Assembly (NCBI GenBank): GCA_020161935.1
Contig: JAIUNI010000008.1
Span: 186,001 to 250,000, forward strand
DNA length: 64,000 bases
Source of the DNA: Chloroflexota bacterium
Lineage (GTDB): Bacteria > Chloroflexota > Anaerolineae > Aggregatilineales > Phototrophicaceae
Reading direction: 5' to 3'
In this document: positions 43,114 to 52,486 of the stretch, one piece after another
How the letters are laid out: each line of letters begins with the position of its first letter
Numbering within the stretch: the stretch's first letter is position 1
Program-made: the position numbers and the translations under genes
Notes under the pieces: generated by a model
Told to the model about the DNA's origin: nothing
Seen by the model: the letters and a program-made list of their open reading frames with translations, nothing else
Database searches by the model: none

Positions 43114-43974
43114 TTAACCCAACGCTAATACGATCACACCCGCCATCATCACCAGCGCCGCCACGATGCGCCGCCGCCCGCCCTCTTCCGAAAGTAAGCG
43201 GGTGCCTAAAAACGCGCCAATCAGGATGCTGGTTTGGCGCAGCGGTGACAGGTGTGTCACGTCGCCAGTCGAAAGTGCGATCAGGAACAAAATGTACGCC
43301 AGCGAGTCGATGATGCCAACGGCGAACGCCTCGCGCTTATGCACCTGCCAGTTGTACTTCACCCTGTCCCAACGGCGTACTGCGTGGGGAATCAGAATAA
43401 CCGCCCGTACCACGTTGCTTGCCCATGTCAGGATCAGCGGCGGGACGAGATAATAACTTACGACTTGTTTGTCTTGTAGCGTGTAACCCGCAATCGCCAA
43501 CGCCGTCAGCAAGCCGTAAATAACCCCGCCGCGCACGCTGCCAGCGAGGGTCGCGCTCGGTGCGCTCGTCAAGATGACAACCCCCAACGAGATCAGCACC
43601 ATTCCAACGATGACCAGCACCGTCGGGCGCTCGCCCAACAGCAGGATTGCGCCGATTCCCGCCAGCATCGGCCCGACACCCCGCGCGATGGGGTACACCA
43701 GTGACAGATCACCCACTTGGTATCCCCAATTGAGGAATAAGTAGTAAAGGATGTGGAGAAAACACGTTCCCGCCAGCGCCGTCAGTTCGGGTGTGCCAAG
43801 CTGTGGCTTTTGCACCACCACGATACCAATCGCCAGCGGCAGGTAAAGCAGCGTGGCGATGACACTGAAGATCCAGACGAAAGCCGTGTCACCGCCTGCC
43901 TTTTTCGAGAGATAATTCCAAGTCGCATGAAGGGTTGCGGAAACCAATACCAATACAAAGGCTAATGTGGTCAA
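43114..43974 (-). CDS. EamA/DMT-family transporter, second copy
   Basis: The 286-residue protein has ten membrane helices in two halves: ATLHATWNYLSKKAGG, ARGVGPMLAGIGAILLLGER and TSILIGAFLGTRLLSEEG match EamA signatures. It differs clearly in sequence from the transporter at 4203. The substrate is not known. It begins two bases after the stop of the upstream propeller gene, so both are probably on one transcript. Confidence 0.82.
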   Translation of the reverse strand: MTTLAFVLVLVSATLHATWNYLSKKAGGDTAFVWIFSVIATLLYLPLAIGIVVVQKPQLGTPELTALAGTCFLHILYYLFLNWGYQVGDLSLVYPIARGVGPMLAGIGAILLLGERPTVLVIVGMVLISLGVVILTSAPSATLAGSVRGGVIYGLLTALAIAGYTLQDKQVVSYYLVPPLILTWASNVVRAVILIPHAVRRWDRVKYNWQVHKREAFAVGIIDSLAYILFLIALSTGDVTHLSPLRQTSILIGAFLGTRLLSEEGGRRRIVAALVMMAGVIVLALG

Positions 43975-43976
43975 GT

Positions 43977-45302
43977 TTACTCACAGGTTTCGGTTGCGTT
44001 TAGGTCAATCAGCCATAAACCACCGTGTACACCCTCAGCCGCCAGCGCAATCGAGTTATAGTCCGGCGAAAGCCACCACCAACCGCGCTCGTCATTTTCG
44101 AGCTGCAACGGCAGTTCGGTCAGGTCGTGGGTTTCTTTGGTTTCAACGTCATAGCAAACCAATATCGCTTGGTCGCCACGCGGGACAGCAGCATACACGT
44201 AAGCCTTCCCGTCGGCATCGCGCTCGTAAAGCGGCCCCGGCCAATTGTTGGTTGGCAAAGGCGAGTCGAACAGTGGAGTGATGGTGTCAAAGGCTGCAAG
44301 TTTGACATAATAACCCGTTTTGCCATCGACTTCTAATCCAATCACAATCCGTTCGCCACTTGGATTCGCGCCGGGGGTAATCAGTGACGGTACGCTGTCA
44401 ACCGGCGAGTCGCTCAAGATGCGTCCATCCGCGTTCCCGGTAAAGTATGTCACAGGGTCGTTGCTGGAGCCGTAGTAATAAGCAAGGAACGCCCCATCTT
44501 GCAGCCATGAAATCCCTTGCAGCGTGCGCGTCGAAAGGGTTTCGAACATCACCCGCTTAAACGAACCATCAGCCTCGGCGGTGATGAAGGTGTTAAGATC
44601 GGTCTGGTAGACCATCCGGCGACCATCCGGGTCAAAGCTCAACATCGAATGTTGTAAGTACAGCGGGTCTTGTAACCCCGTCTGGATGAGCATCGCTTCA
44701 CGGATCAGTTCAGCCTTCGGGTGGGTGGCGCTCTCAATCGCGCCGGTATCGAGGTCATACTCGCGCCACGTCCACTGGTTGAACAGGTCACGCCGGCAGC
44801 CCTCGCCGTAGCGTAAGTGTGTCTCGTCAATCCATTCGACGCGCACCACTTCACGCTCATCCACCAACATCACACCCTCACCCAACGGCGCGTCAACTAC
44901 CGTCGGCACTTCAGTCGGGTCAGCGTTTACGGTAATTTCCACACGGTCAACCACCGCGTCCGTTTCATATAAATCCAGTGGAATCGCATAAAACTGCTCG
45001 TTGCCCGGTCGCAGCACAAAATCCGGCAGTGCCACGCCGCAGGCATTCGTCAAGTAGCCTAACCCTTCACCGACTTCTTCCCCTGCCGCGTCGTAGGCGA
45101 TTGCGTCCAACTCAACGCCGGTGAACGCTCCTTGTGTCTCATTGGTGATAACCCCTTCGGCAATCAACGACTGCTGCCCGTACGGGTCGGGTTCCGTCAC
45201 CAGTGTCGGTTCACTGGCTGTCAGCGCGTTATCCTGTGCCATGATAACCGCGGGAGCCACGCATAAGGTGCAAGCCAGTACGATCCACAATCGGCGCATC
45301 AT
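43977..45302 (-). CDS. Secreted beta-propeller-like protein
   Basis: The start at 45302 has GAGG seven bases upstream; the product is 441 residues. A signal peptide (MMRRLWIVLACTLCVAPAVI, cut near MAQ) precedes an immunoglobulin-like segment (ITNETQGAFTGVELDAIAYD) and then TolB/PD40-like blades such as LSFDPDGRRMVYQ, GISWLQDGAFLAYY and WWWLSPDYNSIALAA. No enzyme motif is seen. It is probably an extracytoplasmic binding or assembly protein, co-transcribed with the downstream EamA transporter. Confidence 0.65.
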   Translation of the reverse strand: MMRRLWIVLACTLCVAPAVIMAQDNALTASEPTLVTEPDPYGQQSLIAEGVITNETQGAFTGVELDAIAYDAAGEEVGEGLGYLTNACGVALPDFVLRPGNEQFYAIPLDLYETDAVVDRVEITVNADPTEVPTVVDAPLGEGVMLVDEREVVRVEWIDETHLRYGEGCRRDLFNQWTWREYDLDTGAIESATHPKAELIREAMLIQTGLQDPLYLQHSMLSFDPDGRRMVYQTDLNTFITAEADGSFKRVMFETLSTRTLQGISWLQDGAFLAYYYGSSNDPVTYFTGNADGRILSDSPVDSVPSLITPGANPSGERIVIGLEVDGKTGYYVKLAAFDTITPLFDSPLPTNNWPGPLYERDADGKAYVYAAVPRGDQAILVCYDVETKETHDLTELPLQLENDERGWWWLSPDYNSIALAAEGVHGGLWLIDLNATETCE

Positions 45303-45531
45303 TTGAGTCCTCTTATTCACACTTCGTAACACGCATTGTAGACGCTTGGTTGGATTTGTCGAGAGATAGCCAGATGCCCGTTAATTGAACTATCACCAAA
45401 GCACTCATGTTCGTGCGGTTATTCTCTAAGGTTGAGAAGACGATTAATACATATCCGACCGGCATGGAATGTGGTAGCATATTTACAGAAATATCACGCT
45501 CGATAGTTAGTTTTGATCTATAGGGATTGAT

Positions 45532-47271
45532 ATGGATTACGGAACCCGACGCAATTCATCCCGCCGTGCGCGCGAACGCCAGATGGCGCGACAGCACCGC
45601 ACCGCCTCGACCGCCCCGCTTAAAGATGCCATTCGTGGGCAGTTGTCTGGTATGGCGATGCCTAATCTTGAAGCCAGTTGGATCATGCGCGTCCGCATGG
45701 TCTTACAGGATTTGTTCTGGTATATGACCCATACGCGCCAGATTATCTTCGGCATCGTCGGGCTGGCGGTGCTGCTTTTCCTGTTGTTCATCGGCAGCCA
45801 TATTTTCACAGGGCGCATCTTCCCCAACGTCTACGCCATCACCGTGCCTATAGGTGACATGACAATCGACGAAGCCACCGCTGCCCTCGATAATATCTGG
45901 GCAAACAATTACCAGATTCGCCTTGTCGATGGCGACCGTGTATGGTCAGTTCGTCCCGCCGACATCGGCTTACAGCTCGACTCGCGGAAAACAGCCGAAG
46001 CCGCCAAGGGTGTCGGTCTAAGCGGCTTACCCTTCGGCATCGGCATCAAGCCGTTCGTTTCCGTCGATTACAACACCGCCAACAATTACCTGCTGAACCT
46101 GACCACAGCCACCGACATCGCCCCTTACAACGCGGGCTACGAGTGGCAGAGTGACCAGCTTGTTGGCGTGGCGGGTAAAGATGGTCGGATGCTCGACACC
46201 TCGCTGACGATGGATACGCTCCAAACCGACACCGTGGAAGTGGTCGAGTTTGGGCGGCTGGACTTGTCCATGACCGTCATCCCCCCCGATATTACCGACC
46301 CTGAACCCAATCTCGAAGCCGCGCGGAAGTTTGTCAGCCAACAGTTCAGCATCAACGGCTATGATCCCTTTACCGATAAAACGACGACATGGACAACCTC
46401 CAAAGAAGCCCTCGCCTCGTGGTTGGAAATCGGCACCGATGGTCTCATGCTCCGCGAAGCCAGCTACGCGCCCTTCCTGAACGCACAAATTGACTCCCTG
46501 AATCCGCCGGAAGCCACCGAAACTCGCTACCTCGATCCGTTGGAAACACAGGAGAAGATGAATAAGGCCATCAATGAAACATCGACTTCGGTGACACTCC
46601 GCATCCGCTACCGCGACACGCGCTACACGGTTGTCTCCGGCGACCGCGCCTACTACATCTCGCGCAAAACGGGTATTCCCTTCTATCTCATTCAAGAGGC
46701 TAATCCGGGGCGCAACCTTGATGTACTCTCACCGGGCGACACCCTCAACCTGCCCTCGAAAGATAAGTCTGTTCCGCTCGACCCTGTTCCCAATAAACGT
46801 ATCGTGGTCAACCTCGATACGCAAAGTATGATCGCTTTCGAAAATGGGCAGGAAAAATTCAATTGGCTAATTTCGTCAGGCATGGATCAGTATCCAACTT
46901 CCCCCGGCGTTTACCAGATTCTTTCGCACAGCGAAGAAGCTGAAGGCGGCAGCTATACCCTGTGTAACGACAGCGGCTTCAACTGCGGCAGTTGGACGAT
47001 GTACTGGTTCATGGGTATGTATGAAGTCGTACCGGGTCTCATGAACGGCTTTCACGGCGCGGTACTGCTGCCCAACGGCAACCTGCTCGGTGGTGGCAGC
47101 GTTGGCTCGGAATATACCTTCGGCTGCGTGATGGCCGAAAATGACAACGCCAAACTGCTTTACGACTGGGCAGATGAAGGCACTGTAGTCGAGATTATTT
47201 CTGGCGAATACGCCCCGCAAAGTGACCTCGGTCACCGCGTTTGGAACGGCACCCTTAGCAACCTCGCCTAA
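45532..47271 (+). CDS. Membrane-anchored L,D-transpeptidase-like protein with LysM
   Basis: The 579-residue protein has a basic N-terminal cytoplasmic stretch, one membrane helix (about 69-91), VanW-associated PG_binding_4-like domains (100-330), a LysM motif near 363-408 (YTVVSGDRAYYISRKTGIPF), and a C-terminal YkuD domain. The catalytic part keeps H508 (GFHG) and C532, but the usual SHGC reads TFGC, so the His beside the cysteine is Phe. L,D-transpeptidases cross-link peptidoglycan or attach proteins to it. Either the family variant still works or this copy is altered. A monoderm-type peptidoglycan wall is implied. Confidence 0.83.
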   Translation: MDYGTRRNSSRRARERQMARQHRTASTAPLKDAIRGQLSGMAMPNLEASWIMRVRMVLQDLFWYMTHTRQIIFGIVGLAVLLFLLFIGSHIFTGRIFPNVYAITVPIGDMTIDEATAALDNIWANNYQIRLVDGDRVWSVRPADIGLQLDSRKTAEAAKGVGLSGLPFGIGIKPFVSVDYNTANNYLLNLTTATDIAPYNAGYEWQSDQLVGVAGKDGRMLDTSLTMDTLQTDTVEVVEFGRLDLSMTVIPPDITDPEPNLEAARKFVSQQFSINGYDPFTDKTTTWTTSKEALASWLEIGTDGLMLREASYAPFLNAQIDSLNPPEATETRYLDPLETQEKMNKAINETSTSVTLRIRYRDTRYTVVSGDRAYYISRKTGIPFYLIQEANPGRNLDVLSPGDTLNLPSKDKSVPLDPVPNKRIVVNLDTQSMIAFENGQEKFNWLISSGMDQYPTSPGVYQILSHSEEAEGGSYTLCNDSGFNCGSWTMYWFMGMYEVVPGLMNGFHGAVLLPNGNLLGGGSVGSEYTFGCVMAENDNAKLLYDWADEGTVVEIISGEYAPQSDLGHRVWNGTLSNLA

Positions 47272-47327
47272 AATTACCATGTTTGTAGGGGAACACGGCT
47301 GTGCGCCCTTATATCAGAAAATATAAA

Positions 47328-47363
47328 GAAAACGGGACAGCTACTGTGCAGTCCCGTTTTCTG
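47328..47363. terminator. Bidirectional terminator hairpin
   Basis: AGAAAACGGGAC and GTCCCGTTTTCT form a perfect 12-bp stem with a 12-base loop, with A-rich and T-rich arms on both strands. It ends the L,D-transpeptidase gene and the convergent pseudouridine synthase gene. Confidence 0.85.
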
Positions 47364-48290
47364 TTACGCACTCCGCAGCTTGTCCATCGTATTCTGCAAA
47401 CCTACGGGCAGTGGTGAGGTAAACGACAACCGTTCGCCCGTTGTCGGGTGGTCGAAGCTGAGTTCCGCCGCGTGGAGGAACTGCCGTTTGAGCTTCACCC
47501 GCTGCTTGCGGAAACCATACACGCTGTCCCCCACAATCGGGCAGCCGATGAACGCCATATGCACACGAATCTGGTGTGTACGTCCGGTGTGCAGCGTAAC
47601 GCGCACTAACGCCTGCTCACCGATGAAGGCGTGGTCGATCACCTGATATTCGGTGATTGCTGGCTTACCACCGCGTACCACCGCCATCCGCTTGCGCTGG
47701 TTCGGGTCGCGGGAAATCGGTGCTTCGATGCGTCCCGTCAGCGTTGAAGGCAGTTTTTCCAGTAACGCGAGGTAAATTTTATCGACGGTGCGCGTCTGGA
47801 ACTGGGCTTGCAGCTTGAGCCGCGCCGCGTCATTTTTGGCGATAACCATCAAGCCGCTCGTGTCTTTATCGAGACGGTGAACAATGCCCACACGCTTCTC
47901 AACAATATTCATGCTGGCGATTTCCGGCCAACGGGCGAGCATCGCGCTCACCAGCGTCCCCTTCTCGTTGCCCACGCCGGGGTGAACCGTCATCCCTGCT
48001 GGTTTATCAATCACAGCAATGTCCTTATCATCATACAGGACGACCAGCGGGATCGCTTCCGGCTGCACTTCCTCCGGTTCCTCGCGGGTTTCAATCGTCA
48101 CGCTGATACGTTCGCCGCCCTTCAGCTTGACACCACTCTTAACTTGTGCGCCGTTGACGGTGACTTTGCCCTCTTTGATGAGTGCTTGGATCTGGGCGCG
48201 GGAAAGGCCGTCGCCGACCTGTTCGACGACGAGTTTATCCAACCGCTCTCCAGCGTTGGCGACGGTGAAATCAATTTGTTGTTCTGTCAT
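47364..48290 (-). CDS. RluA/RluD-family pseudouridine synthase
   Basis: The 308-residue protein has an N-terminal S4 RNA-binding domain (ERLDKLVVEQVGDGLSRAQI), then DKPAGMTVHPG and the catalytic VHRLDKDTSGLMVIAKN with its Asp, and LHTGRTHQIRVHM. It isomerises uridine to pseudouridine in RNA. The S4 domain and length match RluD-type enzymes that modify 23S rRNA helix 69, but the target cannot be proven here. Confidence 0.92.
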   Translation of the reverse strand: MTEQQIDFTVANAGERLDKLVVEQVGDGLSRAQIQALIKEGKVTVNGAQVKSGVKLKGGERISVTIETREEPEEVQPEAIPLVVLYDDKDIAVIDKPAGMTVHPGVGNEKGTLVSAMLARWPEIASMNIVEKRVGIVHRLDKDTSGLMVIAKNDAARLKLQAQFQTRTVDKIYLALLEKLPSTLTGRIEAPISRDPNQRKRMAVVRGGKPAITEYQVIDHAFIGEQALVRVTLHTGRTHQIRVHMAFIGCPIVGDSVYGFRKQRVKLKRQFLHAAELSFDHPTTGERLSFTSPLPVGLQNTMDKLRSA

Positions 48291-48362
48291 GGGGTTACTC
48301 TTGCTGCCTAAGTTCGCGCCTTATCGTAGCAGAGTCAGAACGAATTTAGAACCGGCAAGCAT

Positions 48363-48734
48363 TCACTGACGAAGCCAATCAAGTGCTTTCTGCGTGTCCG
48401 TGAAATAATTCAGGCTAAACTTCAGCCGCCCCAGCGACGCGAAAAAGATGCGCGAGTAATAGGGCGCGGTTCGGCTGGAGAATAAAAAGGCGAAGCGCCC
48501 CTGCCGTGTCCGGTAGCGCGTGAAGATTTCGACCGAACGCTGGCGAGCGCGGGCGGTAAAGTTCACCTGTTTTGCCGAAACATCCATCAATATCCGAAAC
48601 GGCTTGTCAATCGGGGTGGCCTCAATGTGGGCGATCAGCGCGGCTGCCCATGCATCGACATCCGCATCTTCAGAACGGGTGAAGCCATAGACCATGACAT
48701 CATCCCGCTGTTCACAGTAAAACCCGTCGCTCAT
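48363..48734 (-). CDS. SpoIIAA/STAS-like small protein
   Basis: The product is 123 residues from the ATG at 48734; earlier methionines at 48755 and 48770 are possible, but a TATAAT box overlaps the outermost one. Alternating strands and helices (DDVMVYGFTRSEDADVDAW, FRILMDVSAKQVNFTARA, RFAFLFSSRTAPYYSRIF) match the STAS-like fold of lipid- or partner-binding proteins. A protein of similar size and plan is encoded at 61213-61605. No sigma-factor partner is nearby. Confidence 0.6.
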   Translation of the reverse strand: MSDGFYCEQRDDVMVYGFTRSEDADVDAWAAALIAHIEATPIDKPFRILMDVSAKQVNFTARARQRSVEIFTRYRTRQGRFAFLFSSRTAPYYSRIFFASLGRLKFSLNYFTDTQKALDWLRQ

Positions 48735-48770
48735 CAGAAGCCCTATCCTGTTCATTTGATGTGATGCCAT

Positions 48771-49472
48771 TATAGCTGATCTGTTTTAGGCGAACCGATA
48801 GCTTATGGCGGCGGCGGCGGCGGCAGTCGAATGACAGATGTTCGGCACGATGCTGTTGATGTTGTTGATGCTGTTGTTACAACAATCCTTTGAGACGGCG
48901 AATACGAGGGAGCGCGATGCCGCAGCAATGCGATTGAGGCCGCTGCTGCAACGTTTGCTGCAAAATAGTCGGTAGTCCATAGTCGACAGTCATGAGTCAA
49001 AAGCACAATCAGCAGCACAAAAAGTTATCAGTTGACAGTTCAATGCAAAAGATCAGCAGCGAAGCATTAGAGGCTCTGCCGCCGCTGTCATTGCTAATGC
49101 GGTTGTTAAGGTGCGTGAGGGTCGTTGAAAAAGGTTTGTCTGCACCAAACCTCTACGTTCAGCCCTTTCAATAGCATAAACGAAACGGTGGCGCTTAGGG
49201 TGAACATTTGTCAGAACATTTGGTCACTTTTAAGCGGTGTTGGCGCTAACTTTGCAGGGGAGCAGAAATATTAAAAGGTTAGTGGAAGGTTGGAAAACAG
49301 TTTGTCGGGTTAACCGAAAATAAACCTGAGTTAGAGTATCGAGTGCCGAGTACTGAGTAAGTGCAAGAGGAGTTTCACGTTGCATGTTAGGGATTAGGCG
49401 TTCACATCACCTGATCGTTTTTCCCTGCCAGTTAGCGCAGGACGTACAAACAGCACGCCCTGCATAAATCCC
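48771..49472. other. Repeat-mosaic spacer without genes
   Basis: About 700 bases with no convincing frame. It holds a GGC-triplet run (48803-48825), a GTTGTTGATG-rich tract (48850-48890), tandem AGTCGGTAGTCCATAGTCGA-type units (48968-48990), a TTATCAGTTGACAGTT unit (49024) and a GTGCCGAGTACTGAGTA unit (49342). These are the kind of short dispersed units also seen at 13575 and 36182. No RNA gene is recognised. Confidence 0.65.
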
Positions 49473-49967
49473 TCACCCGATCACCTTGTCATTCTTGCCC
49501 GCGAGCTGCCGCAGCAGTTCGAGGTTGCCGATATGGTACGCTTCGTGCCACAGCAGAAACTCCAGCCAATCCCACTTCGGCGCGGTATCCGCAGGGATAC
49601 GGTGCGGCACTGCCTCCACATTCAGGTCAGCCGGTGTGCAGCTCTTAAGCCAAGCGTGAATTTGTCCCTGTGCCGCCGAATAATCCGCCACAATTTTCTC
49701 GAACGGCAGCGCATCTTGGGCGGCGACAATCGGCTCCGACCCGCGTTCGTAGCGGTCGCACTGTTCCTGCGTCCACTGGCGCGGCGCACCAATCATAATC
49801 AGGATGCGCTCGCGGCTCATCACCAGATGCCCCAACACCCAGTTCATGCAGTTGCCTCTAAACGGCGGCTGAATGAGGCTTTCCTCATGCGTAATGCCGT
49901 CGATCTGCCGCATCACCACACCGTAATTACGCTCTAAAATCATCGTCAGCGATTCAGCATCAATCAT
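49473..49967 (-). CDS. DinB-family protein
   Basis: The start at 49967 gives 164 residues and a normal opening (MIDAESLTMILERNYGVVMR). The four-helix DinB/YfiT fold is shown by NCMNWVLGHLVMSRERIL (first metal His) and WDWLEFLLWHEAYHIGNLEL (H-x3-H pair), three histidines for a divalent metal. Such proteins are often thiol-dependent S-transferases or stress-induced proteins; the reaction here is not known. It follows the DUF4287 gene by ten bases. Confidence 0.82.
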   Translation of the reverse strand: MIDAESLTMILERNYGVVMRQIDGITHEESLIQPPFRGNCMNWVLGHLVMSRERILIMIGAPRQWTQEQCDRYERGSEPIVAAQDALPFEKIVADYSAAQGQIHAWLKSCTPADLNVEAVPHRIPADTAPKWDWLEFLLWHEAYHIGNLELLRQLAGKNDKVIG

Positions 49968-49977
49968 TTTCGTATCC

Positions 49978-50553
49978 CTATTTTTGTTTATGTGCGTTGG
50001 CATACGCCTGCTTGACGAACGACAGCAGCTTGTCATTCACTTCAGCCGGCGCGGTGATTTCCACCATATGCGTCAAGTTTGGCATCGCGCCCAAACTCTT
50101 GGCTTTCTGGGTGTAGTCATCAAACGGCAGGTCGCCCAAATCGAGGCCGACGCGGATGTTATGCTTGGTCAGCGTCGCACATGCAAAGCAGCGTTTGGCT
50201 TCGATTGAAACATAGGCTTTAGTCGGAATAAACAGCGTATCCGATAGTTGCGCGAGGGTGTTTTCTTGGAGTGCATTGTAGGTCGCCCGTAAGTGTTCTT
50301 TGCCGTCAAATAACTTGGCGAACAACATCTGCTGGTCATAAACCGGCTTACCGTCATTGAGATAAATACCAGATAGGAAATTAGCCTGCATATGGTTGAG
50401 TTTGTGATTTTCCTTCAGCCAGCTCAAAATCGCGTTCGGCTTGCTCTCGCCGCTGGTGCTGATAACCTGCATCCATTCGGGTATATCCTTACCCGTTTTC
50501 TCACGCGCCGTCGAGATAAATTCCCGTTCCAGCCGTTCCGAATCCTTCGCCAT
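49978..50553 (-). CDS. DUF4287/DUF5655-family protein
   Basis: The start at 50553 (MAKDSERLEREFISTAREKT) has GGAGG seven bases upstream; the product is 191 residues. The N-terminal part, to about 65, fits DUF4287 (IPEWMQVISTSGESKPNAIL...WLKENHKLNHMQANFL). The C-terminal part fits DUF5655 (IPTKAYVSIEAKRCFACATLT...RVGLDLG). The combination is frequent in bacteria and uncharacterised. Spacing suggests one transcript with DinB. Confidence 0.75.
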   Translation of the reverse strand: MAKDSERLEREFISTAREKTGKDIPEWMQVISTSGESKPNAILSWLKENHKLNHMQANFLSGIYLNDGKPVYDQQMLFAKLFDGKEHLRATYNALQENTLAQLSDTLFIPTKAYVSIEAKRCFACATLTKHNIRVGLDLGDLPFDDYTQKAKSLGAMPNLTHMVEITAPAEVNDKLLSFVKQAYANAHKQK

Positions 50554-50653
50554 GTCCCAACCTCCGTGCTTGAAATATCCAGCGTATCGGTTTGATAGAC
50601 CAAATGTACGACTTAAACCTAACTTTAAGTCAAGCACGAGTTTTGAATGAGGT

Positions 50654-51088
50654 CTATTCGGCGGATGCAGCCGCTTGATCGAGTTCGAATTGCAGCGCAC
50701 CACAAATCAGCGACTCCTCCAGCAGCGCCTTCATATCCTGCGCGTGTTGAATGACCGCATCGAGTTCGCGGATTTTGACCGCCGCCAGTTCCCGCCAGCG
50801 GTCGGAAACCGCCGTGCCGTTCGGCTGTGATTGCAGCAGCACCTGAATTTCCGGCAGCGAAAAGCTGGCTTCCTTCGCCATCTGGATGATCGCCAGCATC
50901 GGCAGCACCGCCGTCGTGTAGCGCCGTTGGCCGCTCATCCGGCGGGCGGGCGGCAGCAACCCAATCCGCTCGTAATAGCGAAGTGTGGACGCTTGCACAC
51001 CCGCTAAATCAGCCACCTCGCCAATCGTGTAATAGCCACCCGTGTTGATTTTTCCCACCGCGCTTGACCTATTCTCATCACTTGCCAA
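50654..51088 (-). CDS. MerR-family transcriptional regulator
   Basis: The protein has 144 residues. The winged helix-turn-helix YTIGEVADLAGVQASTLRYY followed by ERIGLLPPARRMSGQRRYT is the MerR DNA-binding domain, and a dimerisation coiled coil follows (ELAAVKIRELDAVIQHAQDM). Residue C131 or so in LICGALQFELD might sense a ligand, but no metal-binding pair is clear. It is divergent from the alpha/beta hydrolase, whose promoter lies just outside its start, so it may regulate that gene or the DUF4287-DinB pair. Confidence 0.85.
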   Translation of the reverse strand: MASDENRSSAVGKINTGGYYTIGEVADLAGVQASTLRYYERIGLLPPARRMSGQRRYTTAVLPMLAIIQMAKEASFSLPEIQVLLQSQPNGTAVSDRWRELAAVKIRELDAVIQHAQDMKALLEESLICGALQFELDQAAASAE

Positions 51089-51101
51089 AAGCGAGCCGTG
51101 C

Positions 51102-51107
51102 TATAAT
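51102..51107 (+). promoter_or_regulatory. -10 box of a probably leaderless gene
   Basis: A perfect TATAAT ends seven bases before the ATG at 51114, so the transcript would begin at or next to the start codon. No Shine-Dalgarno can exist between them. Confidence 0.5.
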
Positions 51108-51113
51108 CTGCGT

Positions 51114-51920
51114 ATGATCGCGACTAAACTTTCTACCAAACTTCATTATACGAGCCGTGGCGACGGCCCCGATATACTCTTGATCCACGGTTGGGCGAGT
51201 TCAGGGCAAATGTGGTCGCGCCTCGTGCGTGACCTTGCCCACACCGCGCGTTTCTGGGCGGTCGATTTGCACGGTTTCGGCCAGTCGCCGCGCCCCGCTG
51301 CTGAACACACCCTCAGTATCCAGCACCACGCCGAGATGCTGCTCGACTTTTGCGCCCACTATCACATTCAGCCTGCCGCGCTCGTCGGGCACTCGATGGG
51401 TGGCATGTTGGCGCTCAAGCTCGCCGTCATGCAGCCGGACATCGCCGAAAAACTGGTGCTGATGTCGCCTGTCATCACCGGGCGCTTTGGTCATCCGGTC
51501 GAAATAAGCGGCTTGTTCGCCAACGAACGGGTCAACACGACGCTTTCGAAAGCCGCGCCGCTGTGGACGCTGGCGCAAACCGTCGTCAGCCCGCTTTTCA
51601 CGCGCCCCAGCCACTGGTACTTGAACAGCGATGATGCCGCACGCATTCAGCAGGACTTCCAACGCGCCTCATGGCAAGCTAGCACCCACGCCTTGCACAG
51701 CATCGCCCGCGAGAATATGCAGCCGCATCTACCCACCATTCAGCATCCCGCGTTGGTCATCCTCGGCAGCCACGACACCACGGTTCCGCCGAACGAAGGC
51801 CGCCTTGCAGCCCGGACGCTGCCCAACGCCCAACTGCTCGAACTCGCGCGTGTGCATCACCAGCCGCTGGATGAACAACCGGAGCGCGTCGTGACAGGCG
51901 TAGAGAATTTCTTATACTAA
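51114..51920 (+). CDS. Alpha/beta-hydrolase
   Basis: The start at 51114 gives 268 residues and the natural opening MIATKLSTKLHYTSRGDGP. The fold is shown by ILLIHGWASSGQMW (oxyanion loop), VGHSMGGMLALKLA (nucleophile Ser), ILGSHDTTVP (Asp) and the final His in VHHQPLDEQPE. These enzymes hydrolyse esters, lactones or similar; the substrate is not known. The promoter -10 box is seven bases upstream, suggesting leaderless translation. Confidence 0.87.
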   Translation: MIATKLSTKLHYTSRGDGPDILLIHGWASSGQMWSRLVRDLAHTARFWAVDLHGFGQSPRPAAEHTLSIQHHAEMLLDFCAHYHIQPAALVGHSMGGMLALKLAVMQPDIAEKLVLMSPVITGRFGHPVEISGLFANERVNTTLSKAAPLWTLAQTVVSPLFTRPSHWYLNSDDAARIQQDFQRASWQASTHALHSIARENMQPHLPTIQHPALVILGSHDTTVPPNEGRLAARTLPNAQLLELARVHHQPLDEQPERVVTGVENFLY

Positions 51921-52022
51921 GTGACCTATTGCTCACCCTTCATGTTATGCTACAATGCCAATTGAACATGGGTTTTGAACCTGTGTTCGCCGTATCGTTT
52001 GCAAGTGCTAGGAGCATTTACT

Positions 52023-52370
52023 CTGGAATCAATAGAACTCGCCCGTTTTATCGTCAATTCGGTGGAAGATAAAAAAGCCGAAGATATCCTGCTGCTCGAC
52101 CTCCGCCCGGATGCGATCATCGCGGATTACTTTGTCATTTGCACCGGTAACAGTGACCGCCAACTGCGTGCGCTGGCAGACGGTGTGCGCGAACAGGTCA
52201 AAGAAAAGTATGGCAAACTGCCGTTCTCGGTCGAGGGTACCCCCGATAGTGGTTGGATGCTGATGGACTACGGTGATACCGTCGTGCATCTCTTCCAGGA
52301 AGAAAAGCGCAGCTACTATGACCTCGAAGGCATGTGGCGCAGCGCTCACGTCCTGCTGCAAATTCAGTAA
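52023..52370 (+). CDS. rsfS: Ribosomal silencing factor RsfS
   Basis: The conserved part starts (M)ESIELARFIVNSVEDKKAE and contains DILLLDLRPDAIIADYFVIC, SVEGTPDSGWMLMDYGDTVV and HLFQEEKRSYYDLEGMW, the full RsfS/Iojap fold. RsfS binds ribosomal protein uL14 and blocks subunit joining in starvation. No ATG, GTG or TTG lies in the right place: AGGAG at 52010-52014 is followed eight bases later by CTG at 52023, the proposed start, giving 115 residues. A GTG at 52005 is the alternative without a ribosome site. Confidence 0.88.
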   Translation: MESIELARFIVNSVEDKKAEDILLLDLRPDAIIADYFVICTGNSDRQLRALADGVREQVKEKYGKLPFSVEGTPDSGWMLMDYGDTVVHLFQEEKRSYYDLEGMWRSAHVLLQIQ

Positions 52371-52486
52371 CAACCACCACGCGATACGACTTAAAACATT
52401 TTAAATTCGGTTATCGCGTGCTTCATGTAGGGAGGAGGCGTGCCTCCTCCGAAACCCCTCTCAACACCAATTTACCCGCTGCCACA

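Noticed and set aside
48786..48980. AAC-rich, low-complexity tract considered as a diversity-generating retroelement template
   Set aside because: No reverse transcriptase, no matching variable repeat and no target gene nearby; better explained by spacer repeats.
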